Source: Thermococcaceae archaeon (lineage in GTDB: Archaea > Methanobacteriota_B > Thermococci > Thermococcales > Thermococcaceae). From it: DNA of 64,000 bases. Within the stretch, counting starts at the first letter, position 1. Every line of letters begins with the position of its first letter. Positions 34,516 through 43,074 of this stretch are shown here, piece after piece. The translations under genes and the position numbers were made by a program. The stretch spans positions 1-64,000 of the forward strand of contig JASGLT010000009.1 in the NCBI GenBank assembly GCA_030156945.1. Reading direction: 5' to 3'. A model generated the notes under the pieces. The model worked only from the letters and a program-made list of their open reading frames with translations. It was not told the DNA's origin and searched no databases.

Positions 34516-35628
34516 TTACTCACCCAGAACCTTTTTGAGGGCCCTCTCTTCAAGCAGGGCTACCACGGGCTCCCCTCCGTAGGGAGTGTAAACCCTGTCG
34601 AGGTTCGGCGAAACGGCTCGTATTGCGGCTTCCTCGGAGGAGATGTAGAACTTGTCCCCGCGCTCTGCAGTTGTGAGCGGGCGGAGCCTTATCCTGTCGG
34701 TTAGGCCGACCATCATGCCGTGCCTGGCTACGATTATGGCCCAGGGGCCGTTCAGGAGTAGGGGGGAATAGACCATCCTGAGAGCCCTGTAGAAGTTCCT
34801 CTCCTTTTCCTCCATCTCGTCTATCTCATCCCAAGTCGGTGGCGCCAGTATCTTTGCCACGACCTCGATCGGGAGCCCCTGCTTCCTCATGAGGAGGTCG
34901 AAGGCGTAAGTCAGAACCTCTGTGTCAGTCTTTAAGGTACTGTAGTATCCGAACATCTCAAGGTAGCGCTTGTTGGTGCCGTAGGAGCTTATCTCACCGT
35001 TGTGAACGACGCTCCAGTCAAGGAGGCCGAAGGGGTGCGCTCCACCCCACCAGCCCGGGGTGTTGGTCGGGAATCTCGTGTGGGCCGTCCAAATGTAGCC
35101 CTTGTATTCGTTGAGCATGAAGAAATCGGCTATCTGCTCGGGGAAGCCAACGCCTTTGAATATTCCCATGTTCCTGCCTGAGGATATAACGAAGGCGCCA
35201 TCTATTGCGGTGTTTATTTTCATAACATGCTTGACAACGTAATCCTCATCAGATAGAGCATTTTCTTGCCCCTTCTTCTTTGGGGCGACGAAATAGCGCC
35301 AGAACAGGGGCGGGTTAGGCAGACCGACCGAATCATCAGTCGGAATCGCATCCTCGTGCACAACGTCAAAGCGAGAATGCAGAAACTCATCAACCTTTCT
35401 TTTGGCTTCCTTGGAGTCGAATATCAGGTGCAGGGCATAGTAGGGCTTGTACTGCTTATAAAGACCGTATACTGCAAAACCTGCTCCGAGGCCGTTCCCC
35501 CTTACCCTCATGTTCTCCATGGCCCTGACTATTTTCCGAGCCCTGAACCTGCTTCCACTCCTGTCCATGACTCCAAAGATTCCGCATGCGGAAAAGTCCT
35601 TGTCGTCCTTAACATAGGGGGCCAGCAT
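34516..35628 (-). CDS. Glutamate synthase, glutamine amidotransferase subunit
   Basis: 370-residue class II (Ntn-type) glutaminase domain. Cys15 in SACGIFGV is the expected N-terminal nucleophile after removal of a 14-residue propeptide. Other glutaminase features are AHTRFPTNTPGWWGGAHPF, VVHNGEISSYG and the Asp in TDTEVLTYA. It releases ammonia from glutamine for the FMN subunit. It is first in the operon; AGGGTGAT precedes the ATG and a TATA box is at about 35680-35692. It is transcribed away from citrate synthase. Confidence 0.92.
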   Translation of the reverse strand: MLAPYVKDDKDFSACGIFGVMDRSGSRFRARKIVRAMENMRVRGNGLGAGFAVYGLYKQYKPYYALHLIFDSKEAKRKVDEFLHSRFDVVHEDAIPTDDSVGLPNPPLFWRYFVAPKKKGQENALSDEDYVVKHVMKINTAIDGAFVISSGRNMGIFKGVGFPEQIADFFMLNEYKGYIWTAHTRFPTNTPGWWGGAHPFGLLDWSVVHNGEISSYGTNKRYLEMFGYYSTLKTDTEVLTYAFDLLMRKQGLPIEVVAKILAPPTWDEIDEMEEKERNFYRALRMVYSPLLLNGPWAIIVARHGMMVGLTDRIRLRPLTTAERGDKFYISSEEAAIRAVSPNLDRVYTPYGGEPVVALLEERALKKVLGE

Positions 35629-36018
35629 TTAGTATCACCCTTCGGGATATATTGCCCTAGGAAATGCAGACAAAAATCTCTTATATTTTTCGCATAATTT
35701 GTAAAATTTTCGACAATCTTGGGGTTAAATCCGAAGAAATTTTCAACACTTTTTCTAATCACTCGCAGTGATACATTGAAAATGACAAAAGAAAAGCGGG
35801 TGAGAAGGGGTAAGTAGTGGTCACGACGTCAAAGCTCGAGAACCCGTGGCGAGTACCGGGGGAAAATTAGACAAAAATCTGTAAAATAATCCTTGCTAAA
35901 TATCCAAAAAAATCTGTAATATAGCAAATTATTGTTAAAATCTTGTCTCATTTACAAACAAAATTGCGATAAACATATATACCTCCGCGCCATCCGCCTA
36001 TTCACTGAGGGCGATACA
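35629..36018. promoter_or_regulatory. Divergent glutamate synthase / citrate synthase control region
   Basis: A 390-bp gene-free AT-rich spacer. The leftward TATA AAAAATATAAGAG lies at about 35680-35692; the rightward TATA AACATATATACC is at about 35972-35983. AGACAAAAATCT occurs perfectly at 35668-35679 (just downstream of the leftward TATA) and at 35869-35880. AAAAATCTGTAA recurs at 35874-35885 and about 35907-35918. These direct repeats are good candidates for a shared regulator's sites. A GC-richer island (35790-35865) separates the two AT-rich halves. No ORF of note. Confidence 0.55.
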
Positions 36019-37140
36019 ATGGTGCCAAACCTCCAGAGCGGCATGGAAAACGTTTACGTTGACACCTCAGCGATATGCTACATAGACGGAAAGAGGGGAG
36101 AGCTCTACTACAGGGGATACAGCATAGATGAGCTCTCCAGGATGAGCACCTACGAGGAAGTAGCCTATCTCCTGTGGTACGGTCGGCTCCCGAGGAGAAG
36201 CGAGCTCAGGGAGTTCAGGAAGAGCCTCTCCCTGGAGAGGGAGCTTCAGGAGGAAGTTTACTCTATAATGGAGCTTCTTCCTAAGTCTGTCAACCCGATG
36301 GGGGCCCTGAGAACGATCGTGTCCTATCTCGGAAACCTTGACGGAGAGCCGAGTGTCACGGTTGAGGACGTCTACAGGAAAGGTGTCAGCGTCACAGCCA
36401 AGATCCCCACGATCGTGGCCAGCCTGTGGAACATCAAAAACGGGAGAGAGCCGATAAGGCCAAGGAAAGACCTGAGCCACGCAGCCAACTTCCTCTACAT
36501 GCTCCACGGGGAAAAGCCCTCGAAGGACGAGGAAAGGGCAATGGACGTTGCCCTGATCCTCTACGCGGAGCACGAAATAAACGCCTCAGCCTTCGCCGTC
36601 ATGACCGTCGGCTCAACCCTGAGCGACTACTATTCGGCCCTTGTGGCCGGGATAGGGGCTTTGAAGGGGCCGCTCCACGGGGGTGCGGTTGAAGAGGCCC
36701 TAAGACAGTTCATGGAGATAGGCTCGCCCGAGAGGGTTGAGGAGTGGTTCTGGAGGAAGCTCGAGAGGGGAGAGAGGATAATGGGCGCCGGCCACAGGGT
36801 CTACAAGACCTACGACCCGAGGGCCCTAATATTCAAGGAGTACGCTAGGGCCCTGGGAGAGCCGGAGCTCTACGCCGTTGCAGAAAAGCTGGAAGAGCTC
36901 GTTGAGAGTCATCTCGCAAAGAAGGGCGTCCACATAAACGTCGACTACTGGGCAGGCATAGTTTTCCACGCCCTCGGAATTCCACCGGAGCTGTACACTA
37001 CGATCTTCGCGATGGGAAGGGTTGCTGGCTGGACCGCCCATCTGGCCGAATACCTGAGCCACAACCGGCTCATAAGACCCCGCCTGAAGTACGTGGGCGA
37101 AATAGGCAGGAGATACGTTCCAATAGAGGAGAGGGGGTAG
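36019..37140 (+). CDS. gltA: Citrate synthase
   Basis: Condenses oxaloacetate and acetyl-CoA to citrate, 373 residues, the compact archaeal/thermophilic type. Active-site features are [23 protein letters not shown] and the C-terminal Asp in the segment [22 protein letters not shown] binds substrate. I choose the ATG at 36019 ([15 protein letters not shown]), which matches the known length of Pyrococcus citrate synthase; the frame back to 35932 runs through the promoter. First gene of a citrate synthase-icd-aconitase operon. Confidence 0.93.
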   Translation: MVPNLQSGMENVYVDTSAICYIDGKRGELYYRGYSIDELSRMSTYEEVAYLLWYGRLPRRSELREFRKSLSLERELQEEVYSIMELLPKSVNPMGALRTIVSYLGNLDGEPSVTVEDVYRKGVSVTAKIPTIVASLWNIKNGREPIRPRKDLSHAANFLYMLHGEKPSKDEERAMDVALILYAEHEINASAFAVMTVGSTLSDYYSALVAGIGALKGPLHGGAVEEALRQFMEIGSPERVEEWFWRKLERGERIMGAGHRVYKTYDPRALIFKEYARALGEPELYAVAEKLEELVESHLAKKGVHINVDYWAGIVFHALGIPPELYTTIFAMGRVAGWTAHLAEYLSHNRLIRPRLKYVGEIGRRYVPIEERG

Positions 37141-37144
37141 AGGA

Positions 37145-38323
37145 ATGGGCATAGTTGAAATCCTAAAGGGAAGGCTGAAGGTTCCAGGGGAGGTTGAAAT
37201 AGGCTACATAGAGGGAGACGGCATAGGGGCCGAGGTCATACCACAGGCCATAAGGGTAGTTGACAGAGCCGTAGAGCTCACCTACGAGGACAAGAGCATC
37301 GAGTGGGTGGAGTTAAAGGCGGGAAAAAAGGCGCTTAAGGAGAGGGGAAGCCTTTTACCAGAGGAAACGATCGAGAGGATAGCCGAGCTCAAAGTGGCCT
37401 TGAAAGGGCCCCTCGAAACGCCCGTTGGGAGCGGGCACAGGAGTTTGAACGTGGCCCTCAGGAAGACCCTCGACCTCTACGCCAACGTCAGGCCGGTTCA
37501 GTACTATGGTGCCCCAACTCCCTTCGAGTACGCCGATAAGGTGGACTTTATCATCTTCCGCGAGAACACCGAGGACGTATATTCCGGAATAGAGTGGAAA
37601 GCCTGGAGTGAAGGGGCGGGAAAGGTGAGGGAGTTCCTCAGGAGGGAGTTCGGAATCGAGGTTAGGGAGGATTCCGGGATAGGGGTAAAGCCCATCTCCA
37701 AGTTCGCAACCCAGAGGCTCATGAGGAAGGCCCTTCAGTGGGCGGTGGAGAAGGGGAGGAAGAGAGTAACTGTGATGCACAAGGGGAACATCATGAAGTT
37801 CACCGAGGGAGCCTTCAGGGAGTGGGCTTACGAGGTTGCCGAGAGGGAGTTCTCCGAGTTCGTGAGCATCGGGGAGAGGAAGCCGGGGAAGATCCTCGTC
37901 GATGATAGAATAGCGGACAACATGTTCCAGCAGATAATAATACGCCCCTGGGAGTACGATGTCATAGTCACCCCAAACCTCAACGGAGACTACATAAGCG
38001 ACGCTGCAGCTGCCCTCGTTGGCGGCGTTGGAATGGCTGCTGGGCTCAACGTGGGCGATACCGTTGCCCTGGCGGAGCCTGTCCACGGTACCGCTCCAGA
38101 CATAGCCGGAAAGAGAATAGCGAACCCATCAGCTGCCATCCTCAGCGGCGCCCTGCTTTTGGAGTACATAGGATGGTCCAAAGGGGCGGAGCTCATAAGG
38201 AAAGCTCTAAGGGAGACCATCTCGGCAGGAAAGGTAACCGCTGACCTTTCGAAGGGTGGGAAGGCCCTCTCAACGGAAGAATTCACGGCCGAGGTCATCA
38301 AAGCAATGGAGGTGCTCGGATGA
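37145..38323 (+). CDS. icd: Isocitrate dehydrogenase
   Basis: Oxidative decarboxylation of isocitrate to 2-oxoglutarate, 392 residues. Substrate motifs GSGHRSLNVALRKTLDLYANVRP and FRENTEDVYSGIEW and the metal-binding Asp in DRIADNMFQ/NLNGDYISD are intact. The HGTAPDIAGKRIANP region and downstream residues resemble NADP-dependent enzymes; cofactor preference is inferred, not proven. It begins five bases after the citrate synthase stop and overlaps aconitase by four bases. Confidence 0.92.
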   Translation: MGIVEILKGRLKVPGEVEIGYIEGDGIGAEVIPQAIRVVDRAVELTYEDKSIEWVELKAGKKALKERGSLLPEETIERIAELKVALKGPLETPVGSGHRSLNVALRKTLDLYANVRPVQYYGAPTPFEYADKVDFIIFRENTEDVYSGIEWKAWSEGAGKVREFLRREFGIEVREDSGIGVKPISKFATQRLMRKALQWAVEKGRKRVTVMHKGNIMKFTEGAFREWAYEVAEREFSEFVSIGERKPGKILVDDRIADNMFQQIIIRPWEYDVIVTPNLNGDYISDAAAALVGGVGMAAGLNVGDTVALAEPVHGTAPDIAGKRIANPSAAILSGALLLEYIGWSKGAELIRKALRETISAGKVTADLSKGGKALSTEEFTAEVIKAMEVLG

Positions 38324-40779
38324 GGCCCGTCGAGAGGGAGGGGATAAAGTTCTACGACATCACCTCGCTTGAGAAGGAGGGTTACGACGTCCATTCCCTC
38401 CCCTACTCCCTCAGGATAATCCTTGAAAACCTTTTGAGGCACGGTGAGGACGTTTCTCCCCTGTTCGAGGGGAAGGGCGAGATCAACTTCTACCCGGCGA
38501 GGATAATAATGCAGGACTACACCGGGGTCCCTGCGGTTGTCGATCTGGCTGCGATGAGAGACTACGTGGCCGAAAAAGGTGGCGATCCGGAGAGGGTGAA
38601 CCCAGAGATACCCGTCGAGCTCGTCATCGATCATTCTCTCATAGTCCTCTACCACGGGACGGATTACTCGCTGGAGGAAAACATGAAGGCAGAGCTCGAG
38701 GCCAACAGGGAGAGGTACTCGCTCCTGAGGTGGGCATCCTCAGCATTCAGGAACTTCCGCGTTGTGCCGCCGGGAAGGGGGATAATCCACCAGGTAAACG
38801 TTGAGAGGCTCGCCAGGATAGTCTTTGAGGAAAACGGTCTGGTCTACCCAGACACCGTTCTTGGAACGGACAGCCACACGCCGATGGTCAACGGCATAAG
38901 CGTTCTTGGCTGGGGTGTTGGTGGAATAGAGGCAGAAGCTGCTCTCCTTGGGCTTCCATATCCCATGCCGGTTCCCGAGGTCGTTGGAGTCTTTCTGGAG
39001 GGAGAGCCCTCTCCGGAGGTAACGCCGACTGACATTGCCCTTACAATCACCGAAAAGCTCAGAAAGGAGAACGTCGTCGGAAAGTTCCTCGAGTACACAG
39101 GCAACGTTTCGGCTTTATCAGCTTTCGACAGAGCGGTTATAGCCAACATGACGCCCGAGAACGGCGCGACCGTTGGCTACTTCCCGATAGACGAGGAAAC
39201 AATAAGGTTCGTGGAGCTCACGCGCGGGAAGGAGAAGGCCGAGCTGGTTGAGAGGTACGCGAGGCTGAACGGCCTCTTCGCAGGCGATGACGTGAAGTAC
39301 TCCAAGACCCTCAAAATAGATCTCTCGAAGGTAGAGCCTTCCGTTGCCGGTCCAGACCATCCAGAGGACAGGGTGCCGCTGAAGAAGCTGAAAGAGAGCG
39401 TAACGTGGAAGGGAAAAGGGAGGTACAGGGTGAACATCGAGGGCACCCACGAGCTTGAGGATGGGAGCGTCGTTTTGGCTGCCATAGCGAGCTGCACCAA
39501 CACGAGCAACCCCTACAACATCCTTTCAGCGGCTTTAGTAGCAAAAAAGGCGGTCGAACTCGGATTAAAGCCGAAGCCCTGGGTTAAGACGAGCTTCACA
39601 CCGGGGAGCAGGGTCGTCGTCGAATACCTGGAAAGGCTCGGTCTCTTGGAATACCTAAAGGCCCTCGGCTTCCACGTGAACGGCTTTGCCTGCGCCTCCT
39701 GCATAGGTAACAGCGGGCCGCTCCTACCCGAGGTAGAGAGGGCAATCGGGGAGGGTATGAAGGGTGTGGCTGTGATAAGCGGCAACAGGAACTTCAGGAG
39801 GAGGGTCAACCCGCTGGTAGAGCACACATATCTTGCAAGCCCTCCCCTAGTAGTTGCCTTCGCCATAGCAGGGAGGATTGACATAAGCCCCGAGGAACCA
39901 CTGGCCCTCGACCCCAACGGGAGGCCGGTTTACCTGAGGGACCTCATGCCGAGCATGGAAGAGGTTAAGGCCTTGGAGGGAGCCATAGGGAGGGAGCTCT
40001 TCGAGGAGAAGTACAGGGACCTCTTCAGCGGTTGGGGAGAGGAAAACGGGGGTAAGCTGTTCAGCTGGGGAAATTCTACCTACATAAGGAAGCCACCCTT
40101 CTTCGAGCTCGAGCCAGTGGGCGAGAGCATCAAAGGCGCGAGAGCCCTCATCGTCCTCGGTGACAGGATAAGCACCGACGACATAAGTCCAGCAAACGCG
40201 ATATCCCCTGAAAGCCCAGCGGGGAGGTATCTAACCTTCCTGGGGGTCAATAACCTCCACACCTACGGGGCCAGAAGGGGCAACCACGAGGTCATGATGC
40301 GGGGAACCTTTGCGCGCTTCAAAACTACCTACTGGCCAACAGGAGAAGAGATGAGCGTCTACGAGGCAGCCATGAGATACAGAAATGACGAAACCCCTCT
40401 GATAATCATAGCGGGCAGGCAGTACGGAGTCGGGAGCAGCAGGGACTGGGCGGCGAAGGGGCCCGCTTTGCTCGGCGTTAAGGCCGTTTTAGCCGAATCC
40501 TTCGAGAGGATCCACAGGAGCAACCTCGTTGGCGTGGGAATACTCCCGCTGACCTTCACCAACCCCGAAGACAGGAAGAGGCTAAGGGGCGACGAGACCT
40601 TCGACATCGAGATCGGGGAGCTCAAACCCGAGAAGCTCCTGAAGGTCGTCGCCAGGAGAGATGGCGAGGAGTTCGAGTTCAGGGCAAGGGCAGAAGTCAA
40701 GAGCTCGGCCGAGGTCGAGTACCTGAAAGCCGGGGGAATACTCAAATACGCTGCCGAGAGAATTCTGAGGGGCTCTTAA
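38320..40779 (+). CDS. acnA: Aconitate hydratase
   Basis: Interconverts citrate and isocitrate, completing the route to 2-oxoglutarate. AcnA/IRP-type, 819 residues, somewhat shorter than the roughly 890 of bacterial AcnA. [4Fe-4S] ligands are Cys392 (ASCTNTSNP), Cys458 and Cys461 (CASCIGNSGP). The C-terminal swivelling domain has GDRISTDDISPA and YGVGSSRDWAAKGP. ATG overlaps the icd stop. AT-rich TTTTAAATTTTAAAAAA follows the stop as a likely terminator. Confidence 0.94.
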   Translation: MRPVEREGIKFYDITSLEKEGYDVHSLPYSLRIILENLLRHGEDVSPLFEGKGEINFYPARIIMQDYTGVPAVVDLAAMRDYVAEKGGDPERVNPEIPVELVIDHSLIVLYHGTDYSLEENMKAELEANRERYSLLRWASSAFRNFRVVPPGRGIIHQVNVERLARIVFEENGLVYPDTVLGTDSHTPMVNGISVLGWGVGGIEAEAALLGLPYPMPVPEVVGVFLEGEPSPEVTPTDIALTITEKLRKENVVGKFLEYTGNVSALSAFDRAVIANMTPENGATVGYFPIDEETIRFVELTRGKEKAELVERYARLNGLFAGDDVKYSKTLKIDLSKVEPSVAGPDHPEDRVPLKKLKESVTWKGKGRYRVNIEGTHELEDGSVVLAAIASCTNTSNPYNILSAALVAKKAVELGLKPKPWVKTSFTPGSRVVVEYLERLGLLEYLKALGFHVNGFACASCIGNSGPLLPEVERAIGEGMKGVAVISGNRNFRRRVNPLVEHTYLASPPLVVAFAIAGRIDISPEEPLALDPNGRPVYLRDLMPSMEEVKALEGAIGRELFEEKYRDLFSGWGEENGGKLFSWGNSTYIRKPPFFELEPVGESIKGARALIVLGDRISTDDISPANAISPESPAGRYLTFLGVNNLHTYGARRGNHEVMMRGTFARFKTTYWPTGEEMSVYEAAMRYRNDETPLIIIAGRQYGVGSSRDWAAKGPALLGVKAVLAESFERIHRSNLVGVGILPLTFTNPEDRKRLRGDETFDIEIGELKPEKLLKVVARRDGEEFEFRARAEVKSSAEVEYLKAGGILKYAAERILRGS

Positions 40780-40811
40780 TTTTAAATTTTAAAAAACATG
40801 AAGGAAACCCC

Positions 40812-42017
40812 TCAGCTCCCCCACTCGAGGGGCACCTCGTAATAATTGCCCCTGCTACTGTACTTGGCGTAGTATAACCTCGAGCCCCGCCAGTTATTTA
40901 TGATTATCTGGAAGGCTATTCTACTCGCCGCTCCCTCCGATTTGCGGTAGGAGTCGACGGAGCCCGTAAAGCACACGTTGACCCCCTCTCCAATGCAGAA
41001 GGACAGAGACGGTGTGGAGAGATAAACACCGCCATCGTCGCTGAGGTCGTGGAAGAACACCCTGAAACTCTCGCCGGCAGTTTTTAGATGGGCTTCCTTT
41101 ATCAACCCGGAGGGGATTTTGCCAGGATCACTCAGAGTCTCTATCTTGGAAAAACCAACTATCTCTTCCGGGACAAGCTCGTAGATAGGCCGGCAGAGGA
41201 GATAGCCGCAAACGTAATAGCGGTCCAGTCTGTACCTGACCCTGCCATAAACTACCTTCATCTCCCCGTTGGAGGCCCCCAAATTGTCCGGGGCGTAGCC
41301 AAATGGGACGTTCACCGAGCCAGAGCGCTCCCACCCATTGGGGTCAACTTCCTCACTCCAAGCGTTGCCAGCCTGTGAGAAGGAGTCAATTGCCATCTTG
41401 TCGTTTTCATCTATTATGACTTTTTGGGTCACGCCCGGAACGCTGTGGAGCTTGAAAAGCTTAATGTTGTCAACTATCTTGGTTCCTAAAGACACCACAG
41501 AGGCGCTAACTCTACCTCCAGAATAAGATGTAACCCCACTCCCCTCCTCTTTCAAGGGCACCCGTACTTCAAGCTTGCTCAGGGGCTTTTCGGGGGAGAA
41601 TTCAACGAATCTCGCACCCCAGTAACCTTTGGCGGAAACTATGACGAGAAGCTTGTTTTCCCTGAAGCGTGTTTTAAGAACCTCCTTAGCCTCCCCGTCC
41701 ACCACCTCCCTCTCAGTGTAAGTTCCAACCGGTATCCTCGCAACCTTTACCAACGGAGCTGTGGAAGTCCCGACGTAGAGAATCTTGGGCTCCCCTTCAG
41801 AATAGTCCACAACTACAACCACCATGTCCTCCAAAGACCTATCTATCTGAACAGAAACGGAAGCAAGACCCACGGGCTTACCCTGAAGCCAGTCAAGGTA
41901 GGTGCTGTAGAGAACATCGGAATCCGCTGGACTCACACCGTAAGCCAGAGGGACAGCCACAAAAACTACCAAAACTACGCCCAAAAGTGGAATCATGAGT
42001 TTCTCCCACTTGCGCAT
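40812..42017 (-). CDS. Secreted protein of unknown function
   Basis: 401 residues with a clear N-terminal signal or anchor (residues 7-27, MIPLLGVVLVVFVAVPLAYG). The rest appears extracellular and beta-rich, with aromatic residues and two possible disulphides (CGYLLC around residue 270 and SFCIGEGVNVCF near 345). No domain recognised. GGAGGG eight bases before the ATG and TATA CTTTATATAC near 42052 support the start. It is a single gene, convergent with aconitase. Confidence 0.7.
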   Translation of the reverse strand: MRKWEKLMIPLLGVVLVVFVAVPLAYGVSPADSDVLYSTYLDWLQGKPVGLASVSVQIDRSLEDMVVVVVDYSEGEPKILYVGTSTAPLVKVARIPVGTYTEREVVDGEAKEVLKTRFRENKLLVIVSAKGYWGARFVEFSPEKPLSKLEVRVPLKEEGSGVTSYSGGRVSASVVSLGTKIVDNIKLFKLHSVPGVTQKVIIDENDKMAIDSFSQAGNAWSEEVDPNGWERSGSVNVPFGYAPDNLGASNGEMKVVYGRVRYRLDRYYVCGYLLCRPIYELVPEEIVGFSKIETLSDPGKIPSGLIKEAHLKTAGESFRVFFHDLSDDGGVYLSTPSLSFCIGEGVNVCFTGSVDSYRKSEGAASRIAFQIIINNWRGSRLYYAKYSSRGNYYEVPLEWGS

Positions 42018-42160
42018 AAAAATCCCTCCAAATTAGCACTAATCTGAAGTTGTATATAAAGTTTCCTGTAGGTATTAGTACGTTATATGATGCAAAGATT
42101 TAGCAAATTTAGAAGAATTCGGCATAGTATTTGATACCCTAAAACTCCCGTGATCTCACA

Positions 42161-42172
42161 AAGCTTTATACG
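42161..42172 (+). promoter_or_regulatory. TATA promoter of DODA-like gene
   Basis: AAGCTTTATACG lies about 30-40 bp before the ATG at 42201 and supports that start rather than the longer frame from 42150. Confidence 0.55.
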
Positions 42173-42200
42173 TCTCCACCCAACTTTCCTTGGTGGTACC

Positions 42201-42989
42201 ATGCTAGCCGGAATAGCCCTCATGCCGCACGGAAACCCGGTTTTAGACCCGCCCGACGATGAAACGAAAAAGCTGGCCGAGGTTTTAAGGGATATCGGAA
42301 GGGAGTTGGGCGGTGTCGATGCATACGTCCTCATAAGCCCTCACAACGTCAGGATGAGCGACCACCTCGGGGTTGTGATGGCCCAGCATCTAATTTCCTG
42401 GCTCGGCTTTGAGGGCGTTGAACTGCCCGGAGAGTGGGAGACGGATAGAGAGCTTGCTGAAGAAATCCACAACGGCTGGAAAGGAGCCAAAATCCCGACC
42501 GTTGACCTGCACTTCGCAAGCAGGAGCGGGATCTATTCCCGCTGGCCCCTAACATGGGGAGAACTTATACCGCTTCAGTTCCTTGAGAAAAAGCCGCTCG
42601 TTCTGCTAACTCCAGCTAGAAGTCTGAGCAGGGAGACACTTATAAAAGCCGGAGAAGTCCTCGGCGAAGTTCTTGAGAGGAGCGAGAAGAAAATCGCGCT
42701 CATAGTCAGCGCAGACCACGGGCACGCTCACGACGAGAACGGCCCATACGGCTACGCCAAGGAGAGCGAGGAGTACGACAGGCTGATCATTGAGCTGATA
42801 AACGAGAACCGCCTTGAGGAGCTTCCAGAAATCCCGGACGAGCTGATAGAGAAGGCCCTACCCGACAGCTACTGGCAGATGCTCATAATGCTTGGGGTGA
42901 TGCACAGAGTTCCAATCAAGCTCGTCGAGAGCGCCTACGCCTGCCCGACGTACTTCGGCATGGCGGGAGCGCTGTGGGTGAGGAAGTAG
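42201..42989 (+). CDS. DODA/LigB-type class III extradiol dioxygenase-like protein
   Basis: 262-residue member of the LigB/DODA (MEMO-related) fold. Likely metal ligands are His10 (ALMPHGNP), the His in ISPHNVRM and the His residues in VSADHGHAHDENGPYGY. True extradiol dioxygenases cleave catechols with Fe(II), but many archaeal relatives act in unknown or cofactor-related reactions, so activity is open. GGTGG precedes the ATG at 42201. It is monocistronic; its 3' end abuts the operator array of the following ATPase gene. Confidence 0.75.
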   Translation: MLAGIALMPHGNPVLDPPDDETKKLAEVLRDIGRELGGVDAYVLISPHNVRMSDHLGVVMAQHLISWLGFEGVELPGEWETDRELAEEIHNGWKGAKIPTVDLHFASRSGIYSRWPLTWGELIPLQFLEKKPLVLLTPARSLSRETLIKAGEVLGEVLERSEKKIALIVSADHGHAHDENGPYGYAKESEEYDRLIIELINENRLEELPEIPDELIEKALPDSYWQMLIMLGVMHRVPIKLVESAYACPTYFGMAGALWVRK

Positions 42990-42990
42990 T

Positions 42991-43074
42991 GTGTAGTTGA
43001 AATACACACTTTCTTGCTATTTTGTGTATTTCTAATACACAAGCTTTAAATACTATCGTGTATTATTTTTACAC
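42991..43074 (+). promoter_or_regulatory. Triple 17-bp operator array at ATPase promoter
   Basis: Three copies of a 17-bp inverted repeat: GTGTAGTTGAAATACAC (42991-43007), GTGTATTTCTAATACAC (43024-43040) and GTGTATTATTTTTACAC (43058-43074). Centres are 33 and 34 bp apart, about three helical turns. The middle box is a perfect palindrome with 9-bp arms when extended to 43022-43042. The TATA box CTTTAAATAC (about 43044-43053) lies between boxes two and three, and box three touches the start codon at 43075. Confidence 0.8.

Noticed and set aside
35932-36018. Longer citrate synthase N-terminus
   Set aside because: The added residues translate the AT-rich promoter; the ATG at 36019 gives the normal family length.
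42991-43074. Repeats considered as a mini CRISPR array
   Set aside because: Units are 17 bp, palindromic, vary between copies, have 16-17 bp spacers and straddle a TATA box; no cas genes.
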